A DNA stretch of 64,000 nt from positions 3,229,501 through 3,293,500 of the forward strand of contig NZ_CP005188.1 in NCBI RefSeq assembly GCF_001563285.1, given 5' to 3'. The position numbers and the translations under genes were made by a program. A model generated the notes under the pieces. That model saw only the letters and a program-made list of their open reading frames with translations, ran no database searches and was not told where the DNA came from. Shown in pieces: positions 36,267 through 44,102 of the stretch. The DNA comes from Sphingobium sp. MI1205 (GTDB lineage: Bacteria > Pseudomonadota > Alphaproteobacteria > Sphingomonadales > Sphingomonadaceae). How positions within the stretch are numbered: position 1 is the stretch's first letter; every line of letters starts with the position of its first letter.

Positions 36267-37484
36267 ATGGTTGACGCAATAGCGCTTCCCCCGGCTTTGC
36301 AGGCGCTAGCCGGAAGGATCGTGGACGTGGACAGTCACGAAATGATCCCTGCGCAGCAGTGGGTCGAATATTTCGGGACCGGTGTGAGCGAACTGGCTGA
36401 TGCCTGGATCGCCAGCAGCGTTACGGACAAAGAAGACAAAAATTCGTCCAATGTGCCCGATTATGCCGGCGATGTGATCGAAATCACCGACACTATCATG
36501 AACGTCAAGGGGACCAAGGCTCCGGGTGCGGTGGACATGGCTCGGCGACTGGAGGTTATGGATGCCATAGGCGTCAACCGACAGCTGATGTTTCCGACCA
36601 GTGTCGGGATTTGGGCCGTCACGCTGCTGATGCATGACAAGTATGACCCCAATCTACTGAGTGCTATCACTGGAGATCGTGCAGGCAAGGCTAAAGCCTG
36701 GCTAAAATGCTACAATGCATGGATGGTGGACGAAGCAAAAAAGTCGGATCGCATTCGCCCCGTCCCGCCTCTCATCAGTGAAACGATCGACGAACTGATG
36801 AGTGGCGCGCATGCCTTGGTTGACGCAGGAATTCGCGCGATCTGGCTGCCCGCTGGCGCTTTGCCAGGCGGAAAGTCGCCGGCGCACCCTGATCTGGAGC
36901 CATTCTGGACCCTGATGGAAGAGCGCGATTGTGTTGTTACTCTCCACCTGGGCACCGAAGGCAAGTTGCTTGAATCTCTCAAGGGATGGCGCGACGCACC
37001 GTCGTTCGAAGGCTATCGAACGCTGGCGGAATTTAGTACGGATCCCTGGTATCTGAGCAATATGCATCTGGCCGCGCAGAATTTTCTGCAGACGATGGTG
37101 CTCGGCGGCGTTTTCGTACGACACCCCAATCTGCGGGTGGGCGTGATCGAGGTCGGCGCTTATTGGGTTGGTCCGATGATGGAAACGATGGACCTTTGGT
37201 ACAGAAACCTGGGCGCATTCGGAAAACGGCATGATGCGCTCGCAGAACTGCCGTCAAGCTATATCAAAAGTAACGTCAAGGTATCGGTATTCTCTTTCGA
37301 AGATATCGGTAGTTACATCGAGCGATATGGCCTTGAAGACGTGATCTGCTTTGCGACGGATTACCCCCATGTGGAGGGTGGCCCCGATATGATCAACGCG
37401 ATGTACAAAAAGGTCGAAAAATTCGGCAATGACGTTGTCGAGAAGTTTTTCGTGAAGAACGGAGAGTTTCTGTTTCCAGATTGA
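36267..37484 (+). CDS. Amidohydrolase family protein (ACMSD/COG2159 type)
   Basis: This 405-residue metal-dependent hydrolase/decarboxylase is of the amidohydrolase-2 group. The D-x-H-type motif is VDVDSHEMIPAQQW near residue 27. VVTLHLGTEGK provides a central His, and CFATDYPHVEGGPDMI the C-terminal Asp. It is paralogous in layout to 8257-9426. GAGAGGATTGAAG precedes ATG 36267, and operator copy 7 is upstream. The VOC gene follows on the same strand about 130 bases later. An opened-ring or carboxylated intermediate is a likely substrate. Confidence 0.86.
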   Translation: MVDAIALPPALQALAGRIVDVDSHEMIPAQQWVEYFGTGVSELADAWIASSVTDKEDKNSSNVPDYAGDVIEITDTIMNVKGTKAPGAVDMARRLEVMDAIGVNRQLMFPTSVGIWAVTLLMHDKYDPNLLSAITGDRAGKAKAWLKCYNAWMVDEAKKSDRIRPVPPLISETIDELMSGAHALVDAGIRAIWLPAGALPGGKSPAHPDLEPFWTLMEERDCVVTLHLGTEGKLLESLKGWRDAPSFEGYRTLAEFSTDPWYLSNMHLAAQNFLQTMVLGGVFVRHPNLRVGVIEVGAYWVGPMMETMDLWYRNLGAFGKRHDALAELPSSYIKSNVKVSVFSFEDIGSYIERYGLEDVICFATDYPHVEGGPDMINAMYKKVEKFGNDVVEKFFVKNGEFLFPD

Positions 37485-37612
37485 GTGATGGCTGGCGCAT
37501 TGCGCTAACGTGATGATCGGATCGGACCGCCGAGCCGATCTCGCTCAAGAATTAGTAGCACCGCATAGAGCTGCCAAGAACGCGGTAGTCTCGCATACCC
37601 TTGGAGATCTTG

Positions 37613-38215
37613 ATGCAAAATCTGGCTGATCAGCCGGTTCAGAACAAATCGACTTCACGGATTGTTCCCACTAGGTTGGCGCATTTCGTCATCAGAAGTC
37701 GCAATGTTTCTGAAGTGGTCGAATGGTATAAAACGGTGTTTGAGGCCGATGCCGTTTTCGACAACGGAAATCTGGCATTTCTATACTTCGATGCTGAGCA
37801 TCATCGAATTGCGGTGGGTGAAATACCGGGCCTTGAAGATCCGAATCCGAATGTTTCAGGCATCGATCACGTAGCGTTTTCTTATCGAAATATCGTTGAT
37901 CTATTGGAAACCTACGTTCGCCTGAAGGAACTGGGAATCGTTCCGTATTTCAAAATCGATCATGGAATGACCACATCCTTCTATTACAAGGATCCGGATG
38001 GAAACCAGGTTGAACTCCAGGTTGATAATTTTGAGACCCGCGACGAGGCTCATGCATATTTTCGGTCACCCGCGTTCGCCGAAAATCCACTCGGTGTGGA
38101 AATCGATCCGGACTGGCTGGTGACGCGCTTGCGTGCCGGGGAAGCACCTGAAAAGCTGCTGAGTTCGGGGACCGTTGGCGCGCGCGAGCCGAATGCCGAC
38201 GGGGCATCGGCGTAA
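37613..38215 (+). CDS. VOC family protein, extradiol-dioxygenase-like
   Basis: This 200-residue vicinal-oxygen-chelate fold protein has a 2-His-1-Glu metal triad: His24 (RLAHFVIRS), His86 (GIDHVAFSY) and Glu134 (GNQVELQVDN). KDPDGN just before the Glu is typical of the type I extradiol (catechol 2,3-dioxygenase-like) branch. It could cleave a catechol or act as a lyase/isomerase. The short single-module length favours a small one-domain dioxygenase or related enzyme. GGAG precedes ATG 37613. It is the last gene of the catabolic island. Confidence 0.86.
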   Translation: MQNLADQPVQNKSTSRIVPTRLAHFVIRSRNVSEVVEWYKTVFEADAVFDNGNLAFLYFDAEHHRIAVGEIPGLEDPNPNVSGIDHVAFSYRNIVDLLETYVRLKELGIVPYFKIDHGMTTSFYYKDPDGNQVELQVDNFETRDEAHAYFRSPAFAENPLGVEIDPDWLVTRLRAGEAPEKLLSSGTVGAREPNADGASA

Positions 38216-38332
38216 GATCTACGGGGCGGCAGCGATGCGCTCGACGGGCACGTCGGTCGGATTAGTTAAGTTCTCGGGGACACATAGGACGAAGACTGCG
38301 GCCGAATCTAAATCGGCAGGAGGTTGTCGACG

Positions 38333-39118
38333 ATGCCCGCGGACAGACGGCGGTCGCGGCTGTCTTCCAGTGCGGCAATGGCGGACGCATTCATCCGCGC
38401 CGCCCGGGCAGCGGCGACAGAACAGGAGCTGGCCAGGCTCATGGAAGCTGTCACCGCCGAACTTGGCTTTCGTCACTATGCCCTCATTCATCATACCGAT
38501 CTGCGCGGTTCTCCGCACGGCAAAGTCGATATCAAAAAATATCCCGAGGCGGTTGCGACGAGGATCATCAGCGAGGGACGCTTCCGTCGTGATCCAGTCA
38601 TTCGCGCCTGCCGCTTTGCCGATGGGGCCTTTCTATGGTCCGAGATCGACAAGATTATTGCGCTTGATCGTCATGACCGTCTTTGCCTTGCGCAAGGCTT
38701 GCGCGAAGGGTTGAACGAAGGAATTACCGTCCCCAGTCCTCTGTTGGGAGACTGCCTCGGCTCCTGCACGTTCGCGGGAATCCGCTCGCCGGGGCGGGCC
38801 GCTCGCCTTCTTGGCCCTGCTCAAATGATCGGCATTTTCGCCTTCCAGGCCGCACGCCGACTCATGCTCGGCCAGCGAGCGCCCGCACGACCACCCCATC
38901 TGCATCCGCGCCCGCGCGATTGCGTGATCCTCGCCGGGCATGGTCTGTCTAACAAGGAGATCGCGAGGGCGCTTGCGTTGGCTCCGCGCACCGTCGATGG
39001 CTACATGACCGAGGCCCGCGAACTGTTTGGCGTCCACCGCCGGACCACCTTGGCGCTCAGTGCGGTGTTCGCCGGCGAGATCGGGCTTGAGGAACTCGAC
39101 CCGAGTCAACCCGAGTAA
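38333..39118 (+). CDS. luxR: LuxR family autoinducer-binding regulator
   Basis: This 261-residue quorum-sensing regulator has an N-terminal acyl-homoserine-lactone-binding domain (GFRHYALIHH; KKYPEAVATRIISEGRFRRDPVIRAC; FLWSEI) and a C-terminal LuxR helix-turn-helix (CVILAGHGLSNKEIARALALAPRTVDGYMTEARE). Start at ATG 38333 with AGGAGG nine bases upstream. It is followed by luxI in the same direction. The pair stands between the catabolic island and the conjugation genes, so it could control either, or its own luxI-phyH unit. Confidence 0.92.
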   Translation: MPADRRRSRLSSSAAMADAFIRAARAAATEQELARLMEAVTAELGFRHYALIHHTDLRGSPHGKVDIKKYPEAVATRIISEGRFRRDPVIRACRFADGAFLWSEIDKIIALDRHDRLCLAQGLREGLNEGITVPSPLLGDCLGSCTFAGIRSPGRAARLLGPAQMIGIFAFQAARRLMLGQRAPARPPHLHPRPRDCVILAGHGLSNKEIARALALAPRTVDGYMTEARELFGVHRRTTLALSAVFAGEIGLEELDPSQPE

Positions 39119-39122
39119 TTGC

Positions 39123-39141
39123 TCGGCCTGTATCAGGCCGA
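39123..39141. promoter_or_regulatory. Perfect palindrome upstream of luxI (candidate lux box)
   Basis: TCGGCCTGTATCAGGCCGA: 8-bp arms with a 3-bp centre, ending 45 bases before the luxI ATG. Its size and place fit a LuxR-binding site. There is no following T-run, so it is less likely to be a terminator. Confidence 0.5.
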
Positions 39142-39185
39142 CCTTACTGCTTCCTTTCCGCATGTTCGCAATTGGGAGCACGCAC

Positions 39186-39791
39186 ATGATCCGCATCATC
39201 GAAAATCACCTTGAGCCGACCAACCGGCGTCTCCTCGAAACCATGTTCGCCGACCGGAAACGGCTCTTCGTCGATCTGTTCGGATGGGATGTGCCCGTCG
39301 TCGAGGGCCGATTCGAGATCGACCAGTTCGATACGGCGCACACGGTCTATCTGATTGCCGCCGATGCCGATGGCGCGCATGAGGCATCGCTCCGGCTGAT
39401 GCCGTCGACGCGACCGCATATGCTTGGCGAGCTGTTCCCGCACCTTTGCCCGGGCGGCGTACCCACCGGCCCGACGACCTGGGAATCCACCCGGCTATGT
39501 CTGCCCCAGCGTCACGGTGCGCAGCGTCGCCGCGAGCTGCGCAACGGACTGATTTCCACCATGGTTGATTTCGCTTTGGCGCGCGGCATCGAAAGGCTCA
39601 CCGGCGTCCTGCCCGATGCCTTCCGCAAGGAGGTGCTCGCCATGGGCTGGGCCGCCGAGCCGCTCGGGCCAGCGGTCCGGGTCGAAAGCGGTCTCGTCGG
39701 CGCTTTTGCGGCCCATGTCCGTGACGACACACCCGATCGCCTGCGCTGGTCGGGCACCTATGTCGGCGACAACCGGGTAGCGGCGGCGTGA
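39186..39791 (+). CDS. luxI: Acyl-homoserine-lactone synthase
   Basis: This 201-residue autoinducer synthase makes an acyl-homoserine lactone from S-adenosylmethionine and acyl-ACP/CoA. The conserved N-terminal residues are visible: R-x2-F region in MFADRKRLFVDLFGWDVPVV, then EIDQFDTAHTVYLIA, SLRLMPSTRPHMLGELF and WESTRLCL. GGGAG precedes ATG 39186; an upstream ATG at 39162 is a poorer choice. It overlaps the PhyH gene start (GTGA at 39788-39791), so the two are translationally coupled. Confidence 0.94.
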   Translation: MIRIIENHLEPTNRRLLETMFADRKRLFVDLFGWDVPVVEGRFEIDQFDTAHTVYLIAADADGAHEASLRLMPSTRPHMLGELFPHLCPGGVPTGPTTWESTRLCLPQRHGAQRRRELRNGLISTMVDFALARGIERLTGVLPDAFRKEVLAMGWAAEPLGPAVRVESGLVGAFAAHVRDDTPDRLRWSGTYVGDNRVAAA

Positions 39792-40651
39792 GCGCGCGGC
39801 CCGACCGCGACGCGACCCGCCTGGCCCGCGATGGCTATTGCGTCATCGAGCGCGCGATTGATCCGGCGGCGATCGCTGCGATCGAAGACTCGCTGGCATC
39901 TCGTTTTGCAGAAACGCCCCTGTGTCAAGGTGACTTCTACGGTGCCCACACCAAGAGATTCGGTGCATTGCTCGCTCGCGCGCCGGGAGCGGCCGACCTG
40001 GTCCTGCACTCGCATATCCTTGCCGTGGTCGAGCGCATGCTGTCGCCCTGGTGCGAGGGGATCGCGCTCAACCTGACGCAGGCGATCGAGATCCATCCCG
40101 GTGCCCTGCCGCAGCTGCCTCATCGCGATCAGGATATGTGGGCCGGGCCTAAAGGCACCCTCGAATATCTGGTCAACGTGATGTGGCCGCTCGTGCCGTT
40201 TACCCGGGAAAATGGTGGCACGCGGCTATGGCCCGGCAGCCATCTTGATCCCGATGCGGTCGAATTGCCGGAGGCCGATGCCATCGTGCCCCACGTCATG
40301 CCGGGCGATGCCTTGCTGTTCCTTGGCTCGACCCTTCACGGCGGCGGCGGCAACACCGGCATTGCGCCCCGGCGCGGCATCGTTGTGAGCTACTGTCTTG
40401 GCTGGCTGAAACCCTTCGAGCTGCAATGGCTGGTCTATCCGCCCGCCATCGCGCGGACCTTCTCACCGGCCCTCTCCGCACTCGTCGGCTACGCGCAGCA
40501 TCGGCCGAACCTAGGCAATGTCGAGGGGCAATGCCCTTCTATTCTACTTGGCAACGACGTGCCCGACCATCTGCCTGCGATCGACGCCTTGCGTTCGGAT
40601 CAGGCCGAACTCGCTGCCGCTTTCGTCGCGGCCCAGCGTGCTGGTGACTGA
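39788..40651 (+). CDS. Phytanoyl-CoA dioxygenase family protein
   Basis: This 287-residue Fe(II)/2-oxoglutarate dioxygenase has the iron triad His-x-Asp in LPHRDQDMW (near residue 113) and His in STLHGGGGNTG (near 180). The flanking FTRENGGTRLWPGSH and RRGIVVSYCLGW are typical of PhyH. It starts at GTG 39788, overlapping the luxI stop. A PhyH gene behind luxI recurs in sphingomonads as far as I recall. A reasonable inference is hydroxylation of the autoinducer acyl chain or its precursor. It is only distantly related to the SCP2-PhyH fusion at 12141. Confidence 0.9.
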   Translation: MSARPDRDATRLARDGYCVIERAIDPAAIAAIEDSLASRFAETPLCQGDFYGAHTKRFGALLARAPGAADLVLHSHILAVVERMLSPWCEGIALNLTQAIEIHPGALPQLPHRDQDMWAGPKGTLEYLVNVMWPLVPFTRENGGTRLWPGSHLDPDAVELPEADAIVPHVMPGDALLFLGSTLHGGGGNTGIAPRRGIVVSYCLGWLKPFELQWLVYPPAIARTFSPALSALVGYAQHRPNLGNVEGQCPSILLGNDVPDHLPAIDALRSDQAELAAAFVAAQRAGD

Positions 40652-40652
40652 C

Positions 40653-41385
40653 ATGGCGATGGTAAACTGGGAAGACCCCGGCGCCTATGCGGCGATCGAA
40701 CCGCATGGGCGCAGCGGCCTCGCTTGGGAGGTGCTGCGGCGCGATCCCGCCTACCGAGCAGCCTATTCCGAGATCGCTCCGGGCAAGTCAGCGGCCGATG
40801 GCGCGTTCGTCGCGCGGTGGGGGTTGCACTTTCGCTGAGAATCCGGCGCGCTCATGCACCGAGGCGACGCCGGTATGGTCGGCGGCCGTGGACCCGTGCG
40901 TGCTGCGGGTGCGGTGCCAACCGGCGCGGGATCGCGATCCGCTGACCTTCGGCATTGCTGATCATCACGTTCGCGTCGTCGTCGGTGCCGCAACCCATCT
41001 ATGCATTCAAACCGAACACGACCCCCTGCGGATCGATGTCGTGGAAGGCGACCTCGGCGGCCCTGTCTGCGTGGAACCAATAGTTGATCTGCATGCCGGC
41101 CTGGAACACCAGATGTTAGCGCTCCGCCAACTGGACCGGCTGCTTCGCGGGATCCCGCTGCCTCCGCGGCGAGATGTGAGACTGAGGCGCCTAGCCTTGG
41201 CGCTCCGGGCTAGTGATGCACTCGCCGCTGGCGCAAGTTTGCGCGTAATTGGGACACAAATACTGGGATATCGGGATTGGCCGGGCGACGGTGAGTGCGC
41301 AAAATCATCGACGCGACGCATCGTCGATCTTGCCGGGGCGCTCTTGGAATCGGGGCCTCTGGGAATTTTTTATCGTCGGGTCTAG
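40653..41385 (+). pseudogene. DUF6499/DUF2285-type protein gene with a frameshift near 40833
   Basis: The first frame (MAMVNWEDPGAYAAIEPHGR, AAYSEIAPGKSAADGAFVARWGLHF) stops at 40838. The +1 frame continues smoothly (FAENPARSCTEATPVWSA, HQMLALRQLDRLLRGI, RRLALALRASDALAAGASLR) to 41385. This is the N-terminal transcriptional-regulator-like and C-terminal DUF2285 arrangement found in alphaproteobacterial integrative elements. One extra base near TTTCGCTGAG explains the break. It is directly downstream of the PhyH stop. Confidence 0.75.
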
Positions 41386-41424
41386 GCTATCAACCTTCCA
41401 ACGTCTCAAGACAGGGATTGGGCC

Positions 41425-41658
41425 TCAGGCCTTCAAGGCCTCTGGCGGTAAATCCTTCATCAAAAGGACGTAGGTTTCGACGCCGAGCGTCTTGGCGATT
41501 TCATCAAGCCGATCGATGGACACGCTATATTTCTGACGCTCCAGCGCGCTAATGTACGTTCGATCCACCATTGCCCCATCTGCCAAAGCCTCCTGGGATA
41601 GCCCCTTCGCTGCCCGAAGAAGGCGCAAGTTATGGGCCAATGTTTGGCGGCTCGACAT
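41425..41658 (-). CDS. XRE-type helix-turn-helix regulator
   Basis: This 77-residue single-domain Cro/CI-type protein reads RQTLAHNLRLLRAAKGLSQE, ALADGAMVDRTYISALERQKYSVSIDRLDEIAKTLGVE. The helix-turn-helix lies at about residues 18-45. Start at ATG 41658; the frame is open further upstream without a good start. It is divergent from the small DUF2285-like gene at 41745 and may regulate the transfer genes that follow. Confidence 0.85.
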   Translation of the reverse strand: MSSRQTLAHNLRLLRAAKGLSQEALADGAMVDRTYISALERQKYSVSIDRLDEIAKTLGVETYVLLMKDLPPEALKA

Positions 41659-41744
41659 ACCTTCCGTTGAGCCGTCTTGCGTGTATTTTAGCCATGGTGT
41701 AATCTCTTCAAATTGATGACTATACAACACATATAGGAATCCTT

Positions 41745-41987
41745 GTGCTTCGGAATGTCGCGCCGAACGGACAGCCAACGTCTTATGACAGGCGACTGCT
41801 CTCGCTTTATGCAGCATTGCTGGATGCTGACACCGCAGGAGAGCATTGGCGCGAGACTGCCATCTCCCTGATGGGCTTGGATCCCAACCATGGCGACATA
41901 GAGCATTGCTGGCGATCACATCTTGATCGGGCACGCTGGATCGTCGGCGAAGGCTTGCATGAGGCGTGCGACGCTTTCGGATCTTGA
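41745..41987 (+). CDS. Small DUF2285-like protein
   Basis: This 80-residue protein starts at GTG 41745 (start uncertain). The pattern YDRRLLSLYAALLDADTAGEHWRETA, followed by LDPNHG and CWRSHLDRARWIVGEGL, matches the C-terminal part of DUF2285 proteins found in conjugative elements. They are DNA-binding proteins of unknown role. It is divergent from the XRE gene and upstream of the ardC leader. Confidence 0.7.
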   Translation: MLRNVAPNGQPTSYDRRLLSLYAALLDADTAGEHWRETAISLMGLDPNHGDIEHCWRSHLDRARWIVGEGLHEACDAFGS

Positions 41988-42353
41988 CAAATTTCGTGTG
42001 GACGGTTGGCGCCTCGCGCCACGGCGCGACCGCGCTCTAGGGCTCGCCTGACAGCTCGCCCCCGAGCCCCGTCCGGGTCTCGGCCGTTCGGTCACGATCG
42101 CTGGCGTGGATGCGGACGCCGCGCGTAATGCGCGGCGGCGTTGCTTTTGCCTCTCCCGTTGCGGCGGGTGTGGGCGGCGCTCCCCGCTAGGCCCGTCACG
42201 GTCCAGGCCAACCCCTTCGGGGTGCTCCACTGCCGTTCCGCCCTTCGGTGTCCTGGTCCGCTCGAGCCGGGCCTCTTGGTCGCGTCTCGCCGCCCACCCC
42301 CGCCTTCGCGGGGAGGCTTTGTGCCTTTTTTGGGGTGGCGAGGAGGATAGGCC
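41988..42353 (+). promoter_or_regulatory. GC-rich leader of ardC with attenuator-like hairpin (leader A)
   Basis: No gene is seen here. From about 42166 the sequence is a chain of potential hairpins. The last is CCCCGC-CTTC-GCGGGG (42298-42313), followed by a run of six T at 42326-42331, then GAGGAGG and the ardC ATG at 42354. A terminator-like structure between the promoter side and the ribosome site suggests attenuation. A similar leader lies at 54335-54505, with the same order of blocks, including the identical 20-mer TCTCGCCGCCCACCCCCGCC. Confidence 0.55.
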
Positions 42354-43025
42354 ATGCCCAGATCATCGAGCCGCAACGCCCGCCGCAAGCGTGGTTCGGA
42401 CCAGCCGCAGGAGAACCGCGCGAGCCTCTATGACGAGGTGACCGCGCGGATCGTTTCGGAACTTGAGGCGGGACGCTTCCCGTGGGTCCAGCCTTGGGGA
42501 CGGAGCGGGGGCACCGGCCCCGGCCTGCCGCGCAATGCGCTGACCGGCCGCGCCTATTCTGGCGTCAATGTTCTGATCCTCTGGGGCGCGGTGATCGAGC
42601 GGGGCTTTTCCTCGCAATCGTGGCTGACCTTCCGGCAGGCGCAGGAAGCGGGCGGATGCGTCCGCAAGGGCGAACGCGGGCAAACCGTTGTTTATGCCGA
42701 CCGCTTCACCCCCGAAGCCGAGAAGGAGCGCGCAGCGCGCGAGGGCGGCGACGCCAAGGCGGTGCCGTTCCTCAAACGCTTCACCGTCTTCAATGTCGCG
42801 CAGTGCGAAGGGTTGCGGCCCGGCCTCGCATCCGATCCCGCCCCGCTTCCCGAGCGCGAAATCGTGCCGCTGGCCGAAGAGGTGATCGCTGCATCAGGCG
42901 TCGAGTTCCGCATTGGCGGCGACAAGGCATTCTACGCGCCGGCCCCCGACTTCGTGCAGGTGCCGCCGCAGCCCGCCTTCTTCGAGCAGGTCAACTATTA
43001 TCGGACCTGCCTGCATGAACTGACC
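42354..43025 (+). pseudogene. ardC: ardC, 5' fragment (interrupted at the HELTH motif)
   Basis: This is the N-terminal about 224 residues of an ArdC-type antirestriction protein. It has an ssDNA-binding DUF1738 domain (LYDEVTARIVSELEAGRFPWVQPW; GRAYSGVNVLILW; TFRQAQEAGG; KGERGQTVVYADRF) and the start of the zincin-like metallopeptidase (NYYRTCLHELTH). Directly after HELTH the frame enters the inverted repeat of a recombinase-trio element and stops at 43067. The continuation HATGHPKRLGRD is found at 47591-47677 and the C-terminus at 54572-54787. ArdC proteins protect incoming plasmid DNA from restriction. This copy is broken. Confidence 0.9.
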
Positions 43026-43058
43026 CATAATGCCGTAACCCTGATTATGCCGCATGGC
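43026..43058. repeat. RIT element left terminal inverted repeat
   Basis: This 33-bp repeat pairs with 47530-47562 with a single mismatch (A versus C in the middle). The inner part, GATTATGCCGCATGGC, is repeated inverted again at 43090-43112, next to the stop of the last recombinase gene, giving a potential subterminal hairpin. Confidence 0.88.
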
Positions 43059-43109
43059 GTTGGCTAGGACTTGTTTTTCGGCCATCCGCCATGCGGCACC
43101 TCGGCATAA

Positions 43110-44102
43110 TCAGAGCCCTTCGAGGAACGCGAGGAGCTGATCGTCGGGTTTGAACCGACCTGTCGGCACGTCCGGAGCAGCGACGCGCGCCAGTGCCTTT
43201 TCCTTTAAGCGCATGTCGGCGTGGATGTAGACCTGCGTGGTCTCGACCGATTCATGACCCAGCCACAGTGCGATCACGGCCTGATCGACACCATGGTGGA
43301 GCAAGTCCATCGCGGTGCTGTGGCGCAAGGTATGCGGCGTGACCCGCTTTGCGCCGATGCTCGGACAGGTGCGCGCTGCCGCCAGGCAATGCTTGCGTAC
43401 CAAATGTTCGAGCGCATCGCGGCTTAGCCGTTCGCCACGGATCGACGGGAACAGTGGTCGATCGCTGTTGCCATGCTCCCCAATCCATACCTTCAGGATC
43501 TTGGCGGTTTCCCGCCTGATCGGTGTGGACCGTTCTTTTCGTCCCTTTCCTACGCATCGGACGTGGGCGCCGGTGCCGAGCACAACATCCCGGTATCGCA
43601 AGCTGATCAGCTCTGATGCCCTGAGGCCCGTTTGCAGCGCGAGCAGCAACAAGGCGTGATCGCGCTTTCCGGCCCATGTCGAGCGATCCGGCACGGCCAG
43701 CAGTGCCGCGATTTCGTCTGCGGTCAGGAACGTGACCGCGCGCTTAACATAGCGTTTGTTAGGCATGGCAAGGATGCGCTGGCAGTTCAGCATCCATGTT
43801 GGATCGGCCATCGCCACATAGCGGAAGAACGAACGGATCGCCGCGAGCCTGGTGTTACGGCTACGTGCACAGTTGCCCCGTGCTGTTTCGGTGTGGACCA
43901 GAAAGTCGGCAACCAGATCGACGTCGATATCTTCGACCGTGATAGCGACTGGTCGTTTGCCAAGGCGCGAACCGGCATAGCGCAGCAACAGGCGGAACGT
44001 GTCGCGATAGCTCGCGATGGTATGATGGCTTGCTTCCATCTGGACGCACAGTCTGTCGGTGAAGAAGCGTTGGATCAGCGCTGGCAAAGTCATGGAGGTC
44101 AT
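43110..44102 (-). CDS. Tyrosine recombinase 3 of the RIT element
   Basis: This 330-residue phage-integrase-family recombinase has a SAM-like N-terminal DNA-binding domain (HTIASYRDTFRLLLRYAG). The catalytic residues are present: Arg in TGLRASELISL, His-x-x-Arg in HTLRHSTAMDLL, His in WLGHESVETTQ and the Tyr nucleophile in QVYIHADM. Start at ATG 44102, overlapping the previous gene's stop by ATGA (44099-44102). It is the third and last gene of the trio. Confidence 0.92.
   Translation of the reverse strand: MTSMTLPALIQRFFTDRLCVQMEASHHTIASYRDTFRLLLRYAGSRLGKRPVAITVEDIDVDLVADFLVHTETARGNCARSRNTRLAAIRSFFRYVAMADPTWMLNCQRILAMPNKRYVKRAVTFLTADEIAALLAVPDRSTWAGKRDHALLLLALQTGLRASELISLRYRDVVLGTGAHVRCVGKGRKERSTPIRRETAKILKVWIGEHGNSDRPLFPSIRGERLSRDALEHLVRKHCLAAARTCPSIGAKRVTPHTLRHSTAMDLLHHGVDQAVIALWLGHESVETTQVYIHADMRLKEKALARVAAPDVPTGRFKPDDQLLAFLEGL

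Noticed and set aside
3619-38215. Assignment of the island to a named pathway (estrogen, hexachlorocyclohexane, lignin aryl ether)
   Set aside because: None of the diagnostic enzymes of those pathways was recognised; shared families such as SDR, FAH and PhyH are too general.
39123-39141. Palindrome between luxR and luxI as a terminator
   Set aside because: No T-run follows, and luxI is only 45 bases downstream in the same direction; an operator is more likely.
42106-42441. ORFs across the ardC leader
   Set aside because: The region is a series of inverted repeats ending in a terminator-like hairpin; the frames are Arg/Pro-rich and overlap the ardC start.
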